This document shows, one piece after another, positions 11,301-23,800 of a DNA stretch of 64,000 nucleotides. A program made the position numbers and the translations under genes. This stretch comes from Tetragonia tetragonoides (lineage: Eukaryota; Streptophyta; Magnoliopsida; Caryophyllales; Aizoaceae): positions 35,300,501 through 35,364,500 of the forward strand of contig CM076143.1 in assembly GCA_038025085.1 (NCBI GenBank), in the 5' to 3' direction. Under the pieces are notes generated by a model, which ran no database searches, was not told the DNA's origin, and was given only the letters and a program-made list of their open reading frames with translations. Each line of letters opens with the position of its first letter. The stretch's first letter is position 1.

Positions 11301-12901
11301 GTAGCTGACATTTGAGTAGAAAGACTCGTCATACGTTGAACACTGCTTTAGTACTTCCAAGGGAGATCATTCGTGACTTGTAGAGTCTAGATGTGGAGAT
11401 GGTGCTGATAGGTGACGTTCAATGAACCTTAGCACCTATGTCACTTCGACCAACCTTACTCGACGAGATCAAGAGTAAACAGAGTTCAGATGAGGATCTT
11501 CAACGGATTCTACGCCACAAGGAAGAGGGTAGATACGAGGACTTTTCTATTGGTCAAGACGGTGTCTTGAGATTTCGTGATCGTGTCTGTGTGCCGAATG
11601 ACCCGGATATCAAGAGTCAGATTCTGGGTGAAGCTCACACTACGCCTTATTCTGTACATCCTGGTGGAGACAAGCTTTACAAAGACCTTCGCCAAATGTT
11701 CTGGTGGAAAGGTATGAAACAAGATGTCGCTGAATTAGTGGCTAAGTGTCTGATGTGCCAGAAGGTGAAGATCGAACACAAGAGACCTGGTGGAATGATT
11801 TAATCGCTTGAGGTCCCTACGTGAAAATGGAATTCAATTTCAATGGACTTTGTCATGGACTTACCATTGACACAAAAGAAGAACAACGCCATTTGGGTAG
11901 TTGTGGATCGTTTGACGAAAGTTGCGAGATTCATCCCAATGAATGACACTTGGGAAATGGAGAAGCTAGCGGATGCTTACGTCAAGGAAGTCATGAGACT
12001 TCATGGTGTTCCAGACGATATCGTTTCAGATAGAGATTCGAGATTTCTATCACACTTTTGGCGGAAATTGCAAGAAGCTTTTGGAAGCAAATTGAAGTTC
12101 AATATTGCTTTTCATCCTGCGACTGATGGTCAGACGGAAAGAACGATTCAGACCTTGGAGGATATGCTTCGAGCGTGTGCTCTCGAGTATCAAGGCTCGT
12201 GGGATACACATATTCCGCTGATCAAGTTTTCTTACAACAATAGTTATCACTCAAGCATTGATCGAGCGCCATATGAAGCATTGTATGGTAGGAAGTGTAG
12301 ATCGCCCGTTTCTTGGAAAGATATTAGTGAAACTGCAGTTTTGTGTCCTTAGATGATCCAGCAGACCGTGGATGTGGTCAAAGTGATTCAAGCGAAGATG
12401 CGTAGTGCTCAAGATCGCCAGAAATCGTACGCAGATAGAGGTCGTAGAACTGAAGAGTTTGAGGTGGGAAGCAAGGTACTTTTGCGAGTATCTCCTACCA
12501 AAGGTGTCATGCATTTTGGTCGAAAGGGAAAATTGAGTCCTCGTTACATTGGTCCTTACGAGATCCTGGAAAGGATTGGTGAGGTTGCTTATCGACTAGC
12601 TTTACCTGTGGAACTTGCAAAAGTTCACAGTGTGTTTCATGTCTCTCAATCAAATCGATACGTACATGATCCAACTCATGTCGTTTAACCTGAAACGATC
12701 GATCTTGATGAAAGTTTGACTTATGAAGAGCGTCCTATCAAGATAGTGGATCGCAAAGAGCGCTCAACTCGAACAAAGACTATACCAATCGTCAAAGTCG
12801 TTTGGTCTCAACAAGGTCAAGAGGAAGCAACATAGGAAGCTGAATCCATGATGCGCGAGAAGTATCAAGACCTCTTCCTAGAAGGTACTAGTCCCACTTG
12901 A
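8336..12901 (+). pseudogene. Gag-pol polyprotein of Tekay A (gag, PR, RT, RNase H, INT, chromodomain)
   Basis: Gag starts at ATG 8336 ([13 protein letters not shown]). It contains a CCHC zinc knuckle (CYECNKAAHKASEC), then protease LFDSGATHS (~9570), RT with FIDDIFVYS (10546-10572), RNase H starting at [10 protein letters not shown], the integrase zinc finger and a DDE core that is intact by eye (SMDF, VSDRD, GQTER), and a chromodomain-like end. Stops and frameshifts fall near 8543, 8921, 10012, 10226, 10671, 11315, 11380, 11423, 11801, 11821, 12352, 12686 and 12833. Most were recognised by comparison with element B, and many are C-to-T or G-to-A changes. The copy cannot be translated as one protein. 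The final stop (12899-12901) overlaps the first base of the downstream hairpin. Confidence 0.92.
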
Positions 12902-12936
12902 GTTTCGGGACGAAACTCCTTTTAAGGAGGGTAGAA
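12900..12936 (+). promoter_or_regulatory. Hairpin plus polypurine tract, first cassette of Tekay A
   Basis: GAGTTTCG-GGA-CGAAACTC forms a perfect 8-bp stem (12900-12918). It is followed by TTTTAAGG and the polypurine tract AAGGAGGGTAGAA (12924-12936). The next bases, TGTCACGCC, look like an LTR start but are not those of this element's LTR. A second cassette with a diverged stem lies at 13143-13179. Confidence 0.65.
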
Positions 12937-13179
12937 TGTCACGCCTTAAAATTTTGTCTTTTTGCGTGTTTTGTTTATCGCTTTGCACGAATTTCATGTT
13001 CAAGCATTGCATGGTGCATGCTAATCAACTTAGAATCACAATCATACTTGATCATCTTGCATATGTTAGTGTCCTAGAAATTGTTTTATACCTTCGTATA
13101 GGTAAACTCGTTTAGTTTTGGGAAGTTATTATTTCATGGATCAAGTTTCGGGATGAAACTTCTTTTAAGGAGGGTAGAA

Positions 13180-13282
13180 TGTGATACCCCAATATTTTCT
13201 ATAATTATTATATTGATTTATAAATGATTCATAAATAGTTTCGGAGATTAAATCGTATTTTCATTTAAGGATTCGATTTATT
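13180..13282 (+). repeat. Internal fragment of a Tekay LTR start
   Basis: TGTGATACCCC and the following ~100 bp match the first bases of the 5' LTR, directly after a PPT. They stop at GATTTATT and join pol sequence without any target duplication. This marks a recombination junction rather than a real 3' LTR. Confidence 0.85.
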
Positions 13283-13660
13283 GGAAGTGTAGATCGCCAG
13301 TTTGTTGGAACGACATTACTGAAACTCCATAGGATTGGTAAGGTTGCTTATCGATTAGCTTTACCTGTGGAACTTGCAAAAGTCCACAGTGTGTTTCATG
13401 TCTCTCAGTTGAAGCGATACGTACATGATCCAACTCATGTCGTTCAACCTGAAACGATCGATCTCGATGAAAATTTCACTTATGAAGAGCGTCCTATCAA
13501 GATAGTGGAACGCAAAGAGCGCTCAACTCGAACAAAGACTATTCCGATCGTCAAAGTCGTCTGGTCTCGACAAGGTCAAGAGGAAGCAACATGGGAAGCT
13601 GAATCCATGATGCGCGAGAAGTATCCAGACCTCTTCCTAGAAGGTACTAGTCCCACTTGA
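13283..13660 (+). pseudogene. Duplicated integrase C-terminus/chromodomain of element-B type inside Tekay A
   Basis: After the LTR fragment, pol sequence resumes with a short piece identical to element B (GGAAGTGTAGATCGCC, B ~24749) and not to A's own copy. An internal deletion of about 250 bp follows near 13326. The frame then runs open from 13367 to TGA at 13660, encoding the chromodomain region (ERPIKIVERKERSTRTK, ATWEAESMMREKYPDLF). It cannot be expressed from a normal start. A 3' UTR with two hairpin/PPT copies follows (13661-13925). Confidence 0.8.
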
Positions 13661-13886
13661 GTTTCGGGACAAAACTCCTTTTAAGGAGGGTAGAATGTCA
13701 CGCCTCGAAATTTTGTTTTGTTTATCGCTTTGCACGAATTACAAGTTCGAGCATTGCATGGTGCATGCTAGTCAACTTAGAATCACGATCGTACTTTCTC
13801 ATCTTGCATATGTTAGTGTCCTAGAAATTGTTTATACCTTCGTATAGTAAACTCGTTTTGTTTTTGGGAAGTGATTACTTCATGTC

Positions 13887-13925
13887 TCAAGTTTCGGAAC
13901 GAAACTTCTTTTAAGGAGGGTAGAA
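13887..13925 (+). promoter_or_regulatory. Hairpin and polypurine tract next to the 3' LTR of Tekay A
   Basis: AAGTTTCG-GAA-CGAAACTT is followed by TTTTAAGGAGGGTAGAA, which abuts the 3' LTR at 13926. This is the expected plus-strand priming site. The same arrangement precedes the 3' LTR of B. Confidence 0.75.
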
Positions 13926-14587
13926 TGTGATTCCCCAATCTTTTCTATAATTATTATATTGATTTATAAATGATTCATAAATAGTTTCGGAGATTAAATC
14001 GTATATTCATTTAAGGATTCGATTTATTCAATTAAAGCCATAATAATACAAATTATTATTCTGGGACTTTCATAAATTGTATTTATTAATTTTGAGGAGT
14101 TTAATTAAAATGTCTTATATATGAATAAGAATTATTCATATAGTTTTTAATTAGTTTTAATTTTTTATTTGAATCAGAAAATTATTAAATAAATTCCTAA
14201 ACCTAGTAGTATTTGACTTGGGTTGACTGAGGGCCTATATAAGGAAAAGGTGAGGCAATTCATCAGTTTTGCAAACTGAGCAAAAACCCTCAAGCATTCA
14301 CTCTCTCTCTCCCTCTCTCACGCACGTCCTCTCTCTCCCTCTCTCACCCGAGCTTTCTCTCTCCATCCTGCTGCCCGACCACCGAAGGATCGCCAGCAAC
14401 GCCCTCCCGCCGGAACTCTCTCTCTCCTTCTCCCTGTCTTTTTTCTCTTTCTTTTTCCGTTTCTCTTTCTCCTGGCTCTGTTTTGCTCCCCCTCCCCTAT
14501 TCCGGCTGTCGCGCCACCGTGAGCCATCACGGCGCCACCAGGCCATGCCTGGTTGGTCGTTGGTGATGACCCATGGTCGCCGACCAA

Positions 14588-14679
<92 letters not shown>

Positions 14680-16656
14680 ATTTCCTTCTCTCTCTCTCTC
14701 TCGCACTCTCTTTTTCTCTCCCATCGCGATTCCTCTCTCCTCTTTTCGCCGGAGGTCCGGCGACCACCACCACCGGCCATGGTGGCCAGTGGGTGGTGGT
14801 GGTGGTGGTGGTGTTGGGTCGGGCTATGGGTCTCATGCAAGGGTACCCGTGACCTAGACCTTGTTTTGAAGTTAGGATTTCGTTTTTATATTTTTCGTAA
14901 TTATATATTCGATTTTTAGTATTTTTGATTTAATTTTTTTATTTTTCTGCACTGATTCAGAATCGGAATTTGGATTTTCAAAAGCCTAGATTGGTTGAAA
15001 TAAATCAAGGAATTTAATATAAATATCAGATTGAGATTTCGTTACTGTTTGTATTTTCGTATTTAATTAATACTGATTCGGTAATTGTTTTTAATTAGGA
15101 CCTAACGAGCAAGCGTGATTATTGTCGATTGGTTGGAGCATACTTACTGTTGGTAGCGTATTAGTGGTAAGCGCTCATGCCTACCTTCTTCCAAATCCCC
15201 ATCAAAACTATTTTGATGTGTTATGTGCTAATTGGGAATTTATTGTGAATTTAATAAGCAAAGCATGATTAAATTATATCGTCATTATTTATGAAGTTAT
15301 TAAGCATGATTCACTGCTCTAAATATAAGTTAAAATTAGCATGTTGATGTTAGCATGTTTTGGGAATTAATTAGTCCATATGATGATTATTGGACAATCG
15401 TTGAATAGTGAATTATTAATATTATTATACTATTAATTATATGCTAATTGGTATGGGTATTACTGAGTGCTAGTGAGCACCTATATATTATCGTTGAATG
15501 TCTCTGATGCTTTGTGAATTTTTGGATATCATATTACCCTGCCGAAGTGCTGCCCAAATTGTGGTAGACATTACTTGTCATCATTATTGAATTATAGTCG
15601 TTATTGAATTAAAGCATGTTTAATTCTCATCGTATTGGATTATCATTATTGTCGTTATTTACTATTCATTGTCAAGAGCATCAAATGAATTAGTAAGTCG
15701 TGGTGTCATAGTACCACTTATGTCAACCAATGCAAATTATGTGAATTGAATTAAATGAGAGTAAGACTCCTGATGAATCCCTAGGAGTAGTCGAGCAATC
15801 GGGATTGCACCTAATGGTGTAGTTCAAGGAATGAGTGATTCCCAAGTTACTTATGGACACCTCGTAGTGTGTCTGGGGCGGATCATTCCCCATTTAATAA
15901 GCCTCTTGGCTCGTGTAATTGTACTAGAGGTAGTGTGCACACTAAAGTCATTAAGTCCATGGCGTGATTGTATCTTCGATGAACAATATGGGTAATCGCT
16001 GTTCTATTCGCTCTCTTACATCTCTCTAATCAAGACGGATTGTCTATGTCGTATTTCGTGTGATCACTATACAAGAATTACATATGAAAGAATGTCGTTG
16101 TGCGTATGCTTGATTATATGCTTATGTGCGTATACAAATGAATTTCAATGATTCTTCTAAAATCTTAGGTAAGGTTTGCGAAATATTTTTACTGGGTACG
16201 GATGACGATTATTCAGTTTATCTGATTTTTGTTTCTCTTTTGTTTCCTTTCTTTTCTTCTGTATTTTGTTTCCGTCACGGAAACCAAAGTGCAGGTTTAG
16301 TTGATTGAGGACGTACACCCTGGAAGGTAGAGTTGGCGTCGGTTTTTAGAACTGTTTCTGTTCAGTTTAGATCGTTGGGATTTTATTGGTTTTAGCCCTT
16401 TGAAGGCAAGTTGTAATAAATTTGGTTTAATGGTTTTAGCTCACTATATTGACAACTCTGATATTAACTGATTAGTTTGTTTAGTTCCTTAGAAGCTCCT
16501 TTTGATGCCTAGTCTTTCTTTCAGCTAAGCATTTACTCCTTAGTGATAAATGTTGTAGTGACATCCCCTCGGGTTCAGGACGATTCAGCGGTGTCGAGAC
16601 ATGTATAATGGCGTCGATAGTTCCCAAGAAATCGTTGCGAATTCGGGGGTGTTACA
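13926..16656 (+). repeat. 3' LTR of Tekay A
   Basis: It begins TGTGATTCCCC and ends GGGGGTGTTACA, followed by the GAATG duplication. At 2731 bp it is longer than the 5' LTR, mostly through expansion of a CT microsatellite (about 14588-14678). Confidence 0.93.
14588..14678 (+). repeat. (CT)n microsatellite in the Tekay leader
   Basis: An almost pure CT run of about 45 units lies downstream of the LTR TATA box. The 5' LTR has only a short, interrupted version at 4533-4575. The long Ser/Leu and Arg/Glu reading frames across it are artefacts of the repeat. Confidence 0.95.
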
Positions 16657-16661
16657 GAATG

Positions 16662-17363
16662 GGGTATAGCCAGTTCTTCATTTCCAAGGGGAATATGGTG
16701 AACCCCTAAGGAAGACCGAAAACCCTTCATTTCTCAAGGACAGCGGCGCTGATATATAACTCCTCGCCTTACTGAGCCTTGGTGAGTAGCTTCACCAATT
16801 CCCCTGAAACCAAACAAAGGTATGAACATACAGTTCTTTAGGGCAATGTCGTGTCGGCAATGACTAATAGACAAGAAGAAGTCATACATTTTCTCTCCTC
16901 GGGAACCTTGAAAAAGCCGATGAAAATGAGAAACCCGGCATCTTTCAACCACTCAAGCCGTGGCCAATATCGAACATGGTGGCGTACCTTTTTGTGGTTT
17001 TCATCAAAAAGAGGAATACACCTGAAACTGTTCTGGGAAAACTGTTCACTCGGCGAAAGAGGTGCCAGACCCGACCCCTCCGGCATTTTAGAATAAGTGA
17101 CTTTAAAGTCAGAAACATCTTCCCTTTCGCTCGGCCGCCGAACGAAAACCCAACGGTCCTTCCAGTTGTGCTATTTGTCACAAGGGAAACGGAAGGGCAA
17201 AAAACCGTCCTTAATGCCGGCAGTATAACAATATGGTCGCGACCGAGAGCCGACAGGCCTCAGGCTCACAATATGCTTAACCACATTTAGCGATGGGTCA
17301 AAATCCATAACCTTACACATTGCCAGATGCCCATTCATCGCCGCCTACATGTTCGGCAGAAGT
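16662..17363 (-). pseudogene. Antisense Transposase_28-type gene R2, central domain
   Basis: This island lies between the two Tekay insertions. On the minus strand it continues the frame of 28596-28233: after ...IALTQL it reads LPNM, an in-frame TAG (probably once Trp), then AAMNGHLAMCKVMDF. It goes on through YCYTAGIKDG, WKDRWVFVRRPSE and the MPEGSGLAPLSPSEQ region. This matches the conserved core of the putative gypsy-type transposon domain (PF04195, Transposase_28). A TAG also precedes HNWKDRW. A candidate intron lies at 16804-16887 (GTATGA...TTTCAG). Beyond it the frame degrades before reaching the Tekay A target site. Confidence 0.75.
17359..17363. repeat. Target-site duplication of Tekay B (GAAGT)
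   Basis: GAAGT at 17359-17363 recurs at 28233-28237, directly outside the LTR ends TGTGATA and GGTGTTACA. Confidence 0.95.
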
Positions 17364-19948
17364 TGTGATATCCCAATATTTTCAATAATTATTATAGCGA
17401 TTTATAAAGATTTATAAATAGTTTCTGAGATTAAATCGTATATTCATTTAAGGATTCGATTTATTTAATTAAAGGCATAATAATATAAATTATTATTATG
17501 GGACTTTCATAAATTGCATTTATCAAATTTGAGGAGTTTTATTAAAATGTTTTATATATGAATAAGAATTATTCATATTGTTTTAATTAGTTTTAATTAG
17601 CTTTTTAATTCACAAAATTATTAAATAAATTCCTAAACCTAGTGGGTTGACTGAGGGCCTATATAAGGAAAATGTGAGGCAGTTGATCAGTTTTGCAAAC
17701 TGAGCCAAAACCCACAAGCACTCTCTCTCTCTCTCCGTGCCGTCCCCTTACTGTCACCATCGAATCACCATCATCATCGTCGCCATCACCATGTCCTTGG
17801 TAAGCTTTCTCTCTCCTCTTCTTTCTCTCTTTCTTTCCCGTTCTCTTTCTCACGTTCTTTTTCTCTTTCACTTTCGTTTCTCTTTCCCCTCTCCTGTTGA
17901 CAGCCACCAGGGACCACCCTACGCCGGTCACTGCCTCCTCCAACCTCTGGTGAGTATCCGGGCTGACGGACCAAGCCCCGCCACCCTTCTCTCTCCCTTT
18001 CGCATTCTTTTTCTTTTTCTCTCTCTCTTTCGCTCACTCTTTAGGGCTAGCCGTGAACCACCACGGTGGACCCACCACCACCACCACCGACGCCAGTGGG
18101 TGGTGAAGGGGTCACCGGACCACCATGGGTGGTGGTCGTGGTGGTGGTTCATGGGCTGTGCGAACAGTTCTTCATTTTCGCGTTTTTGCGGATTCGTGCA
18201 GGTTTTTGTGGATTTTCAGCAGATTTTAATTTCTTGTTTTAATTTTTCTGCACTCGTTTGGAACCCGAATTCGGAGTTTCAAAATCCTATATTGGTTGGA
18301 TTAAATCAAGAAATTTAATAAAAATATCATATTGAGATTTCGGTATTTTTTGTATTTTCGTATTTAATTAATACTGATTCGGTAATTGTTTTTAATTAGG
18401 ACCTAACGAGCAAGCGTGATTATTGTCAATTGGTTGGAGCATACTTACTGTTGGTAGGTATTAGTGGTAAGCGCTCATGCCTACCTTCTTCCAAAGCCCC
18501 ATCAAAACTATTTTGATATGTTATGTGCAAATTGGGAATTTGTTGTGAATTTAATATGATTAAATTATATCGTCGTTGTTATGAACTTATTAAGCATGAT
18601 TCACTGCTGTAAATATGATTATAATTAGCATGTTGAAGTTAGCATGTTTTGGGAATTAATTAGTCCATATGATGATTATTGGACAATTGTTGAATAGCGA
18701 ATTATTAATATTATTATGCTATTAATTATATGCTAATTGGTGTGGGTATTATTGAGTGCTAGTGAGCACCTATATATTATCGTTGCATGTCTTTGGTGAT
18801 TTGTGAATTTTTGGTTATCATATTACCCTGGCGAAGTGCTGCCGAAATTGTGCTAGACATTACTTGTCAGCATTATTGAATTATCGTCGTTATTGAATAA
18901 AAGCATGTTTAATTCTCATTGTATTGAATTATCATTATCGTCGTTATTTACTATTCATTTTCAAGAGCATGAAATGAATTAGTAAGTCGTGGTCTCGTAG
19001 TACCACTTATGTCAACCAATGCAAATTATGTGAATTGAATTAAATGAGAGTAAGACTCGTAATGGATCCCTAGGAGTAGTCGAGAAATCGGGATTGCACC
19101 TAATGGTGTATTTCAAGGGATGAGTGATTCCCAAGTTACTTATGGACACCTCGCAGTGTGTCTGGGACAAATCATTCCCCATTTATTAAGTCCTCTAGGC
19201 TCGTGTAATTGTACCAGAGGTAGTGTGCACACTAGAGTCATTGAGTCCATGATGTGATTGTATCTTCGATGAACAGTATGGGTAATCGCTGCTCTATTCG
19301 CTCTCTTACATCTCTCTAATCAAGACGGATTGTCTATGTCGTATTTCGTGTGATCACTATAGAAGAATTGCATATGAAAGAATGTCGTTGTGCGTATGCT
19401 TGATTATATGCTTATGTGTGTATGCAAATGAATTTCAAGGATTCTTCTAAAACCTCAGGTAAGGTTTGCGAAATGTTTTTAATGGGTACGGTTGACGTTT
19501 ATTCAGTTTATCTGATTTTTGTTTCTCTTTTGTTTCCTTTCTTTTCTTTTGTATTTTGTTTCCGTCACGGAAACTAAAGTGCAGGTTTAGTTGATTGAGG
19601 ACGTACAACTTGGAAGGTAGAGTTGGCGTCGGTTTTTTGAACCGTTTCTGTTCAGTTTAGATCGTTGGGATTTTTATTGGATTTAGCCCTTTGAAGGAAA
19701 GTTGTAATAAATTTGGTTTAATGGTTTTTAGCTCACTATATAGACAACTCTGGTATTAACTGTTTAGTTTGTTTAGTTCCTTAGTAAGCTCCTTTTGATG
19801 CATAGTCTTTCTTTCTGCTTAGCATTTAGTCCTTAGTGATAAATGTTGCAGTGACATCCCTCTGGTTCGGGACGGTTCAGGAGTGTCGAGTCGTGCACAA
19901 CGACGTCGATAGTTTCCAGGAAATCGTAGCGACTTCGGGGGTGTTACA
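17364..19948 (+). repeat. 5' LTR of Tekay B
   Basis: It begins TGTGATATCCC and ends GGGGGTGTTACA, 2585 bp, with TATATAAG at 17660-17667. Confidence 0.93.
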
Positions 19949-19950
19949 AA

Positions 19951-19962
19951 TGGTATCAGAGC
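19951..19962 (+). other. Primer binding site of Tekay B (initiator tRNA-Met)
   Basis: TGGTATCAGAGC starts two bases after the LTR and is the canonical complement of the plant initiator tRNA-Met 3' end. Confidence 0.92.
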
Positions 19963-20141
19963 CCTAGGTTTAAAAAGGTTGCTTAAGATTAATTAATGAA
20001 TAATTAAAGATTAGTTTCATTTTGGGGAAAATAAAATATAATTAAAGCCGTTGAGCGTAGTAGTCCTAGAAGATAGGAATTATTTCAAATCACTTTGCTT
20101 GTGATTTATAATGTCCTCATTGTTTGATTGTCTACCTGTAG

Positions 20142-20615
20142 ATGGTAAGGACAAGAAAGACTGCGCGAACGACGACCGCACACCAAAGGGCACGCGCCCT
20201 AGCCCATCGTGCAGCATCTGCAGAATATGTAGCTTCATCGCATAGCAAGTCGACAGGTTACGACGCGAACGTACGCCCCGAACCCGCGCAAGACTGCTCC
20301 GCACATGCCATTACCGCACGCGACGAGGCCGCACGCCCCATGCCAATTCCGGCGCCTATAGCCGCGCCTGTACCTGCCCCAGTTGCCGCACCTGCTGCAT
20401 ACGTGGAGGAAGAGGAAGATACCTCCGAACATACAGCGCCGGTAGAGCATGATGACATGCCGAAATTGGAAGATACTAGTGCCCAGAGCGACAACAACAT
20501 CGCGCCTACTCCTGCACCTATTGCTGCACCTACTCCTGCTGCAAATTGGTCTCCTCCTGTGGAGGCGTTCTTTGCTACTGGTACTGAGCTGGAGGATATA
20601 CGTATCTATATATGA
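20142..20615 (+). pseudogene. Truncated ORFX of Tekay B
   Basis: It is homologous to the upstream ORF of element A: same MVRTRKT start, Pro/Ala-rich and acidic regions, and the start of the C-terminal domain (TELEDIRIYI). A TGA at 20613-20615 replaces CGA of A. Some 60 bp further on, the rest of the ORF and most of the leader are missing: about 865 bp of A (roughly 7230-8092) is deleted. The T run that breaks A is intact here, so the two copies together support an originally open frame. Because gag-pol of B is fairly well preserved, the C-terminal part of ORFX may be dispensable, or supplied in trans. Confidence 0.6.
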
Positions 20616-20850
20616 CGTGCTTACACTACAATCGAGCGTTTTGAGTACGAGAATCGCACGAGTCTACATGAAACCTTTGGGTCTACTTTGTTATTGCATA
20701 TCGAACTATTATATGCTATTTGCTAAATGTCAAGAGATTGGTTTCAATTATAACCTATATCTCTCAATTAGACCTCAATTTGGGTCGAATGTGCCAATTT
20801 TGCTGAAATGGTGATCAACCATTGCTCTTTTATGTGTCAGATTTGTTATA

Positions 20851-23800
20851 ATGGCTACCAACGACCGACTCGCGAGACTAGAAGTAGGTCTTACCAACGT
20901 GGTCGAGCACATCACGCGCCAGCTAGAGCGCCAAGAGCAAGATCACAACGCGCAGAACCCTGAGGCGCGCAACTTTAGGGATTTCGATGCACTCAAACCT
21001 CCGATGTTTGAAGGTGGCTCTGAGCCCACTAAGTTGGAGAATTGGATAATAGAGTTTGAGAAGTTGTTTAGGGCGACTAATCGGCCCAACAACATGAAGG
21101 TCAACACCGCTACGTACTACCTGAAGGGTGACACTAACAAGTGGTGGAGCGATGTGGGCACTGATCTACTCACCATTGAGGAATATGGGTGGACCGAGTT
21201 CAAAGAGTCTATTCGTGAACGGTTCTATCCAAGAGCTATCCATCGCCAGAAGCAACGGGAATTCGAGAATATCTATCAAGGAAAGCTATCTATGGCTGAG
21301 TACGCAACAAAGTTCAACGAGCTTGTTCCTTTTGCACCTAACTTGGTGACGACCGAAGCTGAACGGGTCGAGAGGATCGAAGATGGCCTAAAGTGCGATA
21401 TTCATCTTTATGTTATGGGAAACTCGCTGATGTTCCATGGATCTTACGAGAAAGCCTTGAACCAAGAGCGTGCTGTGGATCGTCGTGATTCGTTGCTCGG
21501 AAAGCATATACGTGACGAAGGGAATTCTTCCCAGTCAGGTGGCGCAAATAAGAGGCCAAGGCCGAACAACGGCAAACACAAAAACGAAGGTGGTCAGAAC
21601 CACAACAGGAACAGGAATCGTGACTCGAATAGTCATAGAGCTACGATCTTAGCTAGGAGGAATACGCCTTGTAGTCGCTGCAACAAGACGCATCCTGCCA
21701 AGAACTGTCGTGGCGATGTACTTCAATGCTACAAGTGCAACAAGCCTGGTCACAAAGCTTCTGAATGCTGGAGTCGTGGAAGGAACGGCAATGGTCAGAA
21801 CCGCGATAACAACTACAATTGTGGTGGAAATGGAAATGGTAATCGCGGAAATGGTGGTAACTACAGTGGAAATGGGGGTTACAACAACAACAACCGCAAC
21901 AATACTGTTGCTCCTGGTTTGAATAAGCAAGCACTACTTCCCGCACCTGCCAACCCCGTGCAGAAAAACAACAACAATAGGGGGGTGACTGGAAGGGTTT
22001 ACGTGCTGAACCGCAATGAAGCTGAAGCGAACCCAAATGTGATCGCTAGTACTTTTCTCGTTAACTCTCAACCTGGTTTTGTTTTGTTTGATAGTGGTGC
22101 AACACACTCTGTTCTTTCTAAGAGCTTTGCATCTAAGATAGGATTAGAGCCTAGTTCTGTGTATAGTGCAAATATGAGGATGCCAGATGGAACGATTGTT
22201 AATTGTAAAGCGTTGTATGAAAAGTGTCCGATTAGGATAGCTGGTCCCGATTTGCCTGCGGATTTGATTCAGATGGATTTGAAGGATTTTGACGTGATTT
22301 TGGGAATGGATTGGTTAGCCAAGTATAGGGCTAAGATTGAGTGCTTTGAACAATGTGTGTCGTTGCATGGACCGAAGGGTAGGAGGATTACCTTAGCTCC
22401 AGGTGAAGAGATTTACCTATGTCATGTAGTGGATACAAGTCGAGAAGCCGAAGTTTCAAAACCTATTCCAATTGTTTCGGAGTACGCTGACGTCTTTCCA
22501 GACGAGATTCAAGGAATGCCTCCGCAACGCATTATCGACTTCACCATTGACTTAGCTCCAGGTTCTGCTCCGATCTCAAAAGCTCCGTATCGTATGGCTC
22601 CTACAGAGATGAAAGAACTGAAAACGCAACTCGAGGAACTACTGGAGAAGGGATACATATGCCCGAGTGTATCGCCTTGGGGTGCTCATGTTATGTTCGT
22701 ACGTAACAAGGACGGTAGTATGAGACTGTGTATAGACTACCGAGAGTTGAACAAGATCACGATCAAGAATCGTTATCCACTTTTGAGGATTGACGACCTA
22801 TTTGACCAACTTCGTGGAGCGACTGTTTTCTCCAACATCGATCTTCGTTCAGGATACCATCAACTCAGGATTTCCGAGCCTAACATTGCAAAGACCGCGT
22901 TTAGGACGAGGTATGGACACTACGAGTTCACGGTGATGCCTTTTGGATTGACGAACGCACCTGCGAAGTTTATGGATTTGATGAACCGTACGTTCCAGCC
23001 TTATCTCGATCTGTTCGTTGTTGTCTTTATTGACGATATTTTGGTATATTCGGAGAACGCTGATAAGCACGAGCAACACTAGGGAAATGTTTTGGAGATT
23101 TTGAGACGACATCAGTTGTACGCCAAGCTGTCGAAGTGCGAGTTTTGGTTAGAAACTGTTTCCTTCTTAGGACATGTGGTGTCTAAGAGTGGAGTTGCTG
23201 TTGACCCGGAAAAGATTAGAGCAGTTATAGACTGGTCCGCACCGAAGAGCGTGACCGAGGTCAGAAGTTTTCTTGGGTTAGCTGGTTACCATCGTAGGTT
23301 TTTGGAAGGATTTTCCAAGATAGCACAGCCTATGACAAACTTGATGAAAAAGACGACGAAGTTCGTGTGGTCGGAAAAGTGTGAAGCTGCTTTTCAAGAA
23401 TTGAAGAAACGTCTTACAAGCACGCCGATTTTTACTTTGCCATCGGGAACTGAAGGGTACAAAGTCTATAGTGATGCGTCTAAGCATGGCTTAGGCTGTG
23501 TTTTGATGCAACATAGTAAGGTAGTGGCTTATGCCTTAAGACAACTGAAGAAGCACGAGGATAATTACCCTATTCACGACTTAGAGCTCGCTGCTGTCGT
23601 ATTTGCCTTGAAGATTTGGAGACATTATCTTTATGGTTCTGCTGTCAAGATGTTTACGGACCACAAGAGTCTCAAGTACATATTCACGCAAAAGGAATTG
23701 AATATGCGACAAAGAAGATTGCTAGAGTTATTCACAGAGTACGACAACGACATACAGTATCACGATGGGAAAGCTAACGTGGTAGCTGACGCTTTGAGTA

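Larger units (their letters stand above)
3915..16656 (+). mobile_element. Tekay (Del-type) chromovirus A, complete but decayed
   Basis: The 5' LTR (3915-6518), tRNA-iMet PBS (6521), an extra ORF, gag-pol with a C-terminal chromodomain, hairpin/PPT cassettes and 3' LTR (13926-16656) all read on the + strand, flanked by the GAATG duplication. The LTRs differ by many substitutions and indels, and gag-pol has roughly ten stops or frameshifts, so the copy is old. Its 3' end is chimeric: part of the LTR and pol end is repeated at 13180-13660. LTRs of 2.6 kb and a chromodomain fit the Tekay lineage. Confidence 0.93.

Noticed and set aside
13180..13282. A second solo LTR or separate element insertion
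   Set aside because: Only ~100 bp of LTR start is present, with no LTR end and no target duplication, so it is a recombination scar inside element A.
14269..14919. Long Ser/Leu- and Arg/Glu-rich reading frames on both strands
   Set aside because: They are translations of the CT microsatellite and flanking CT-rich leader and occur in several frames at once, so they are not genes.
16804..16831. 28-bp intron in R2 (GTATGTT...TTTCAG)
   Set aside because: Too short for a plant intron. The donor at 16887 gives a more plausible 84-bp intron.
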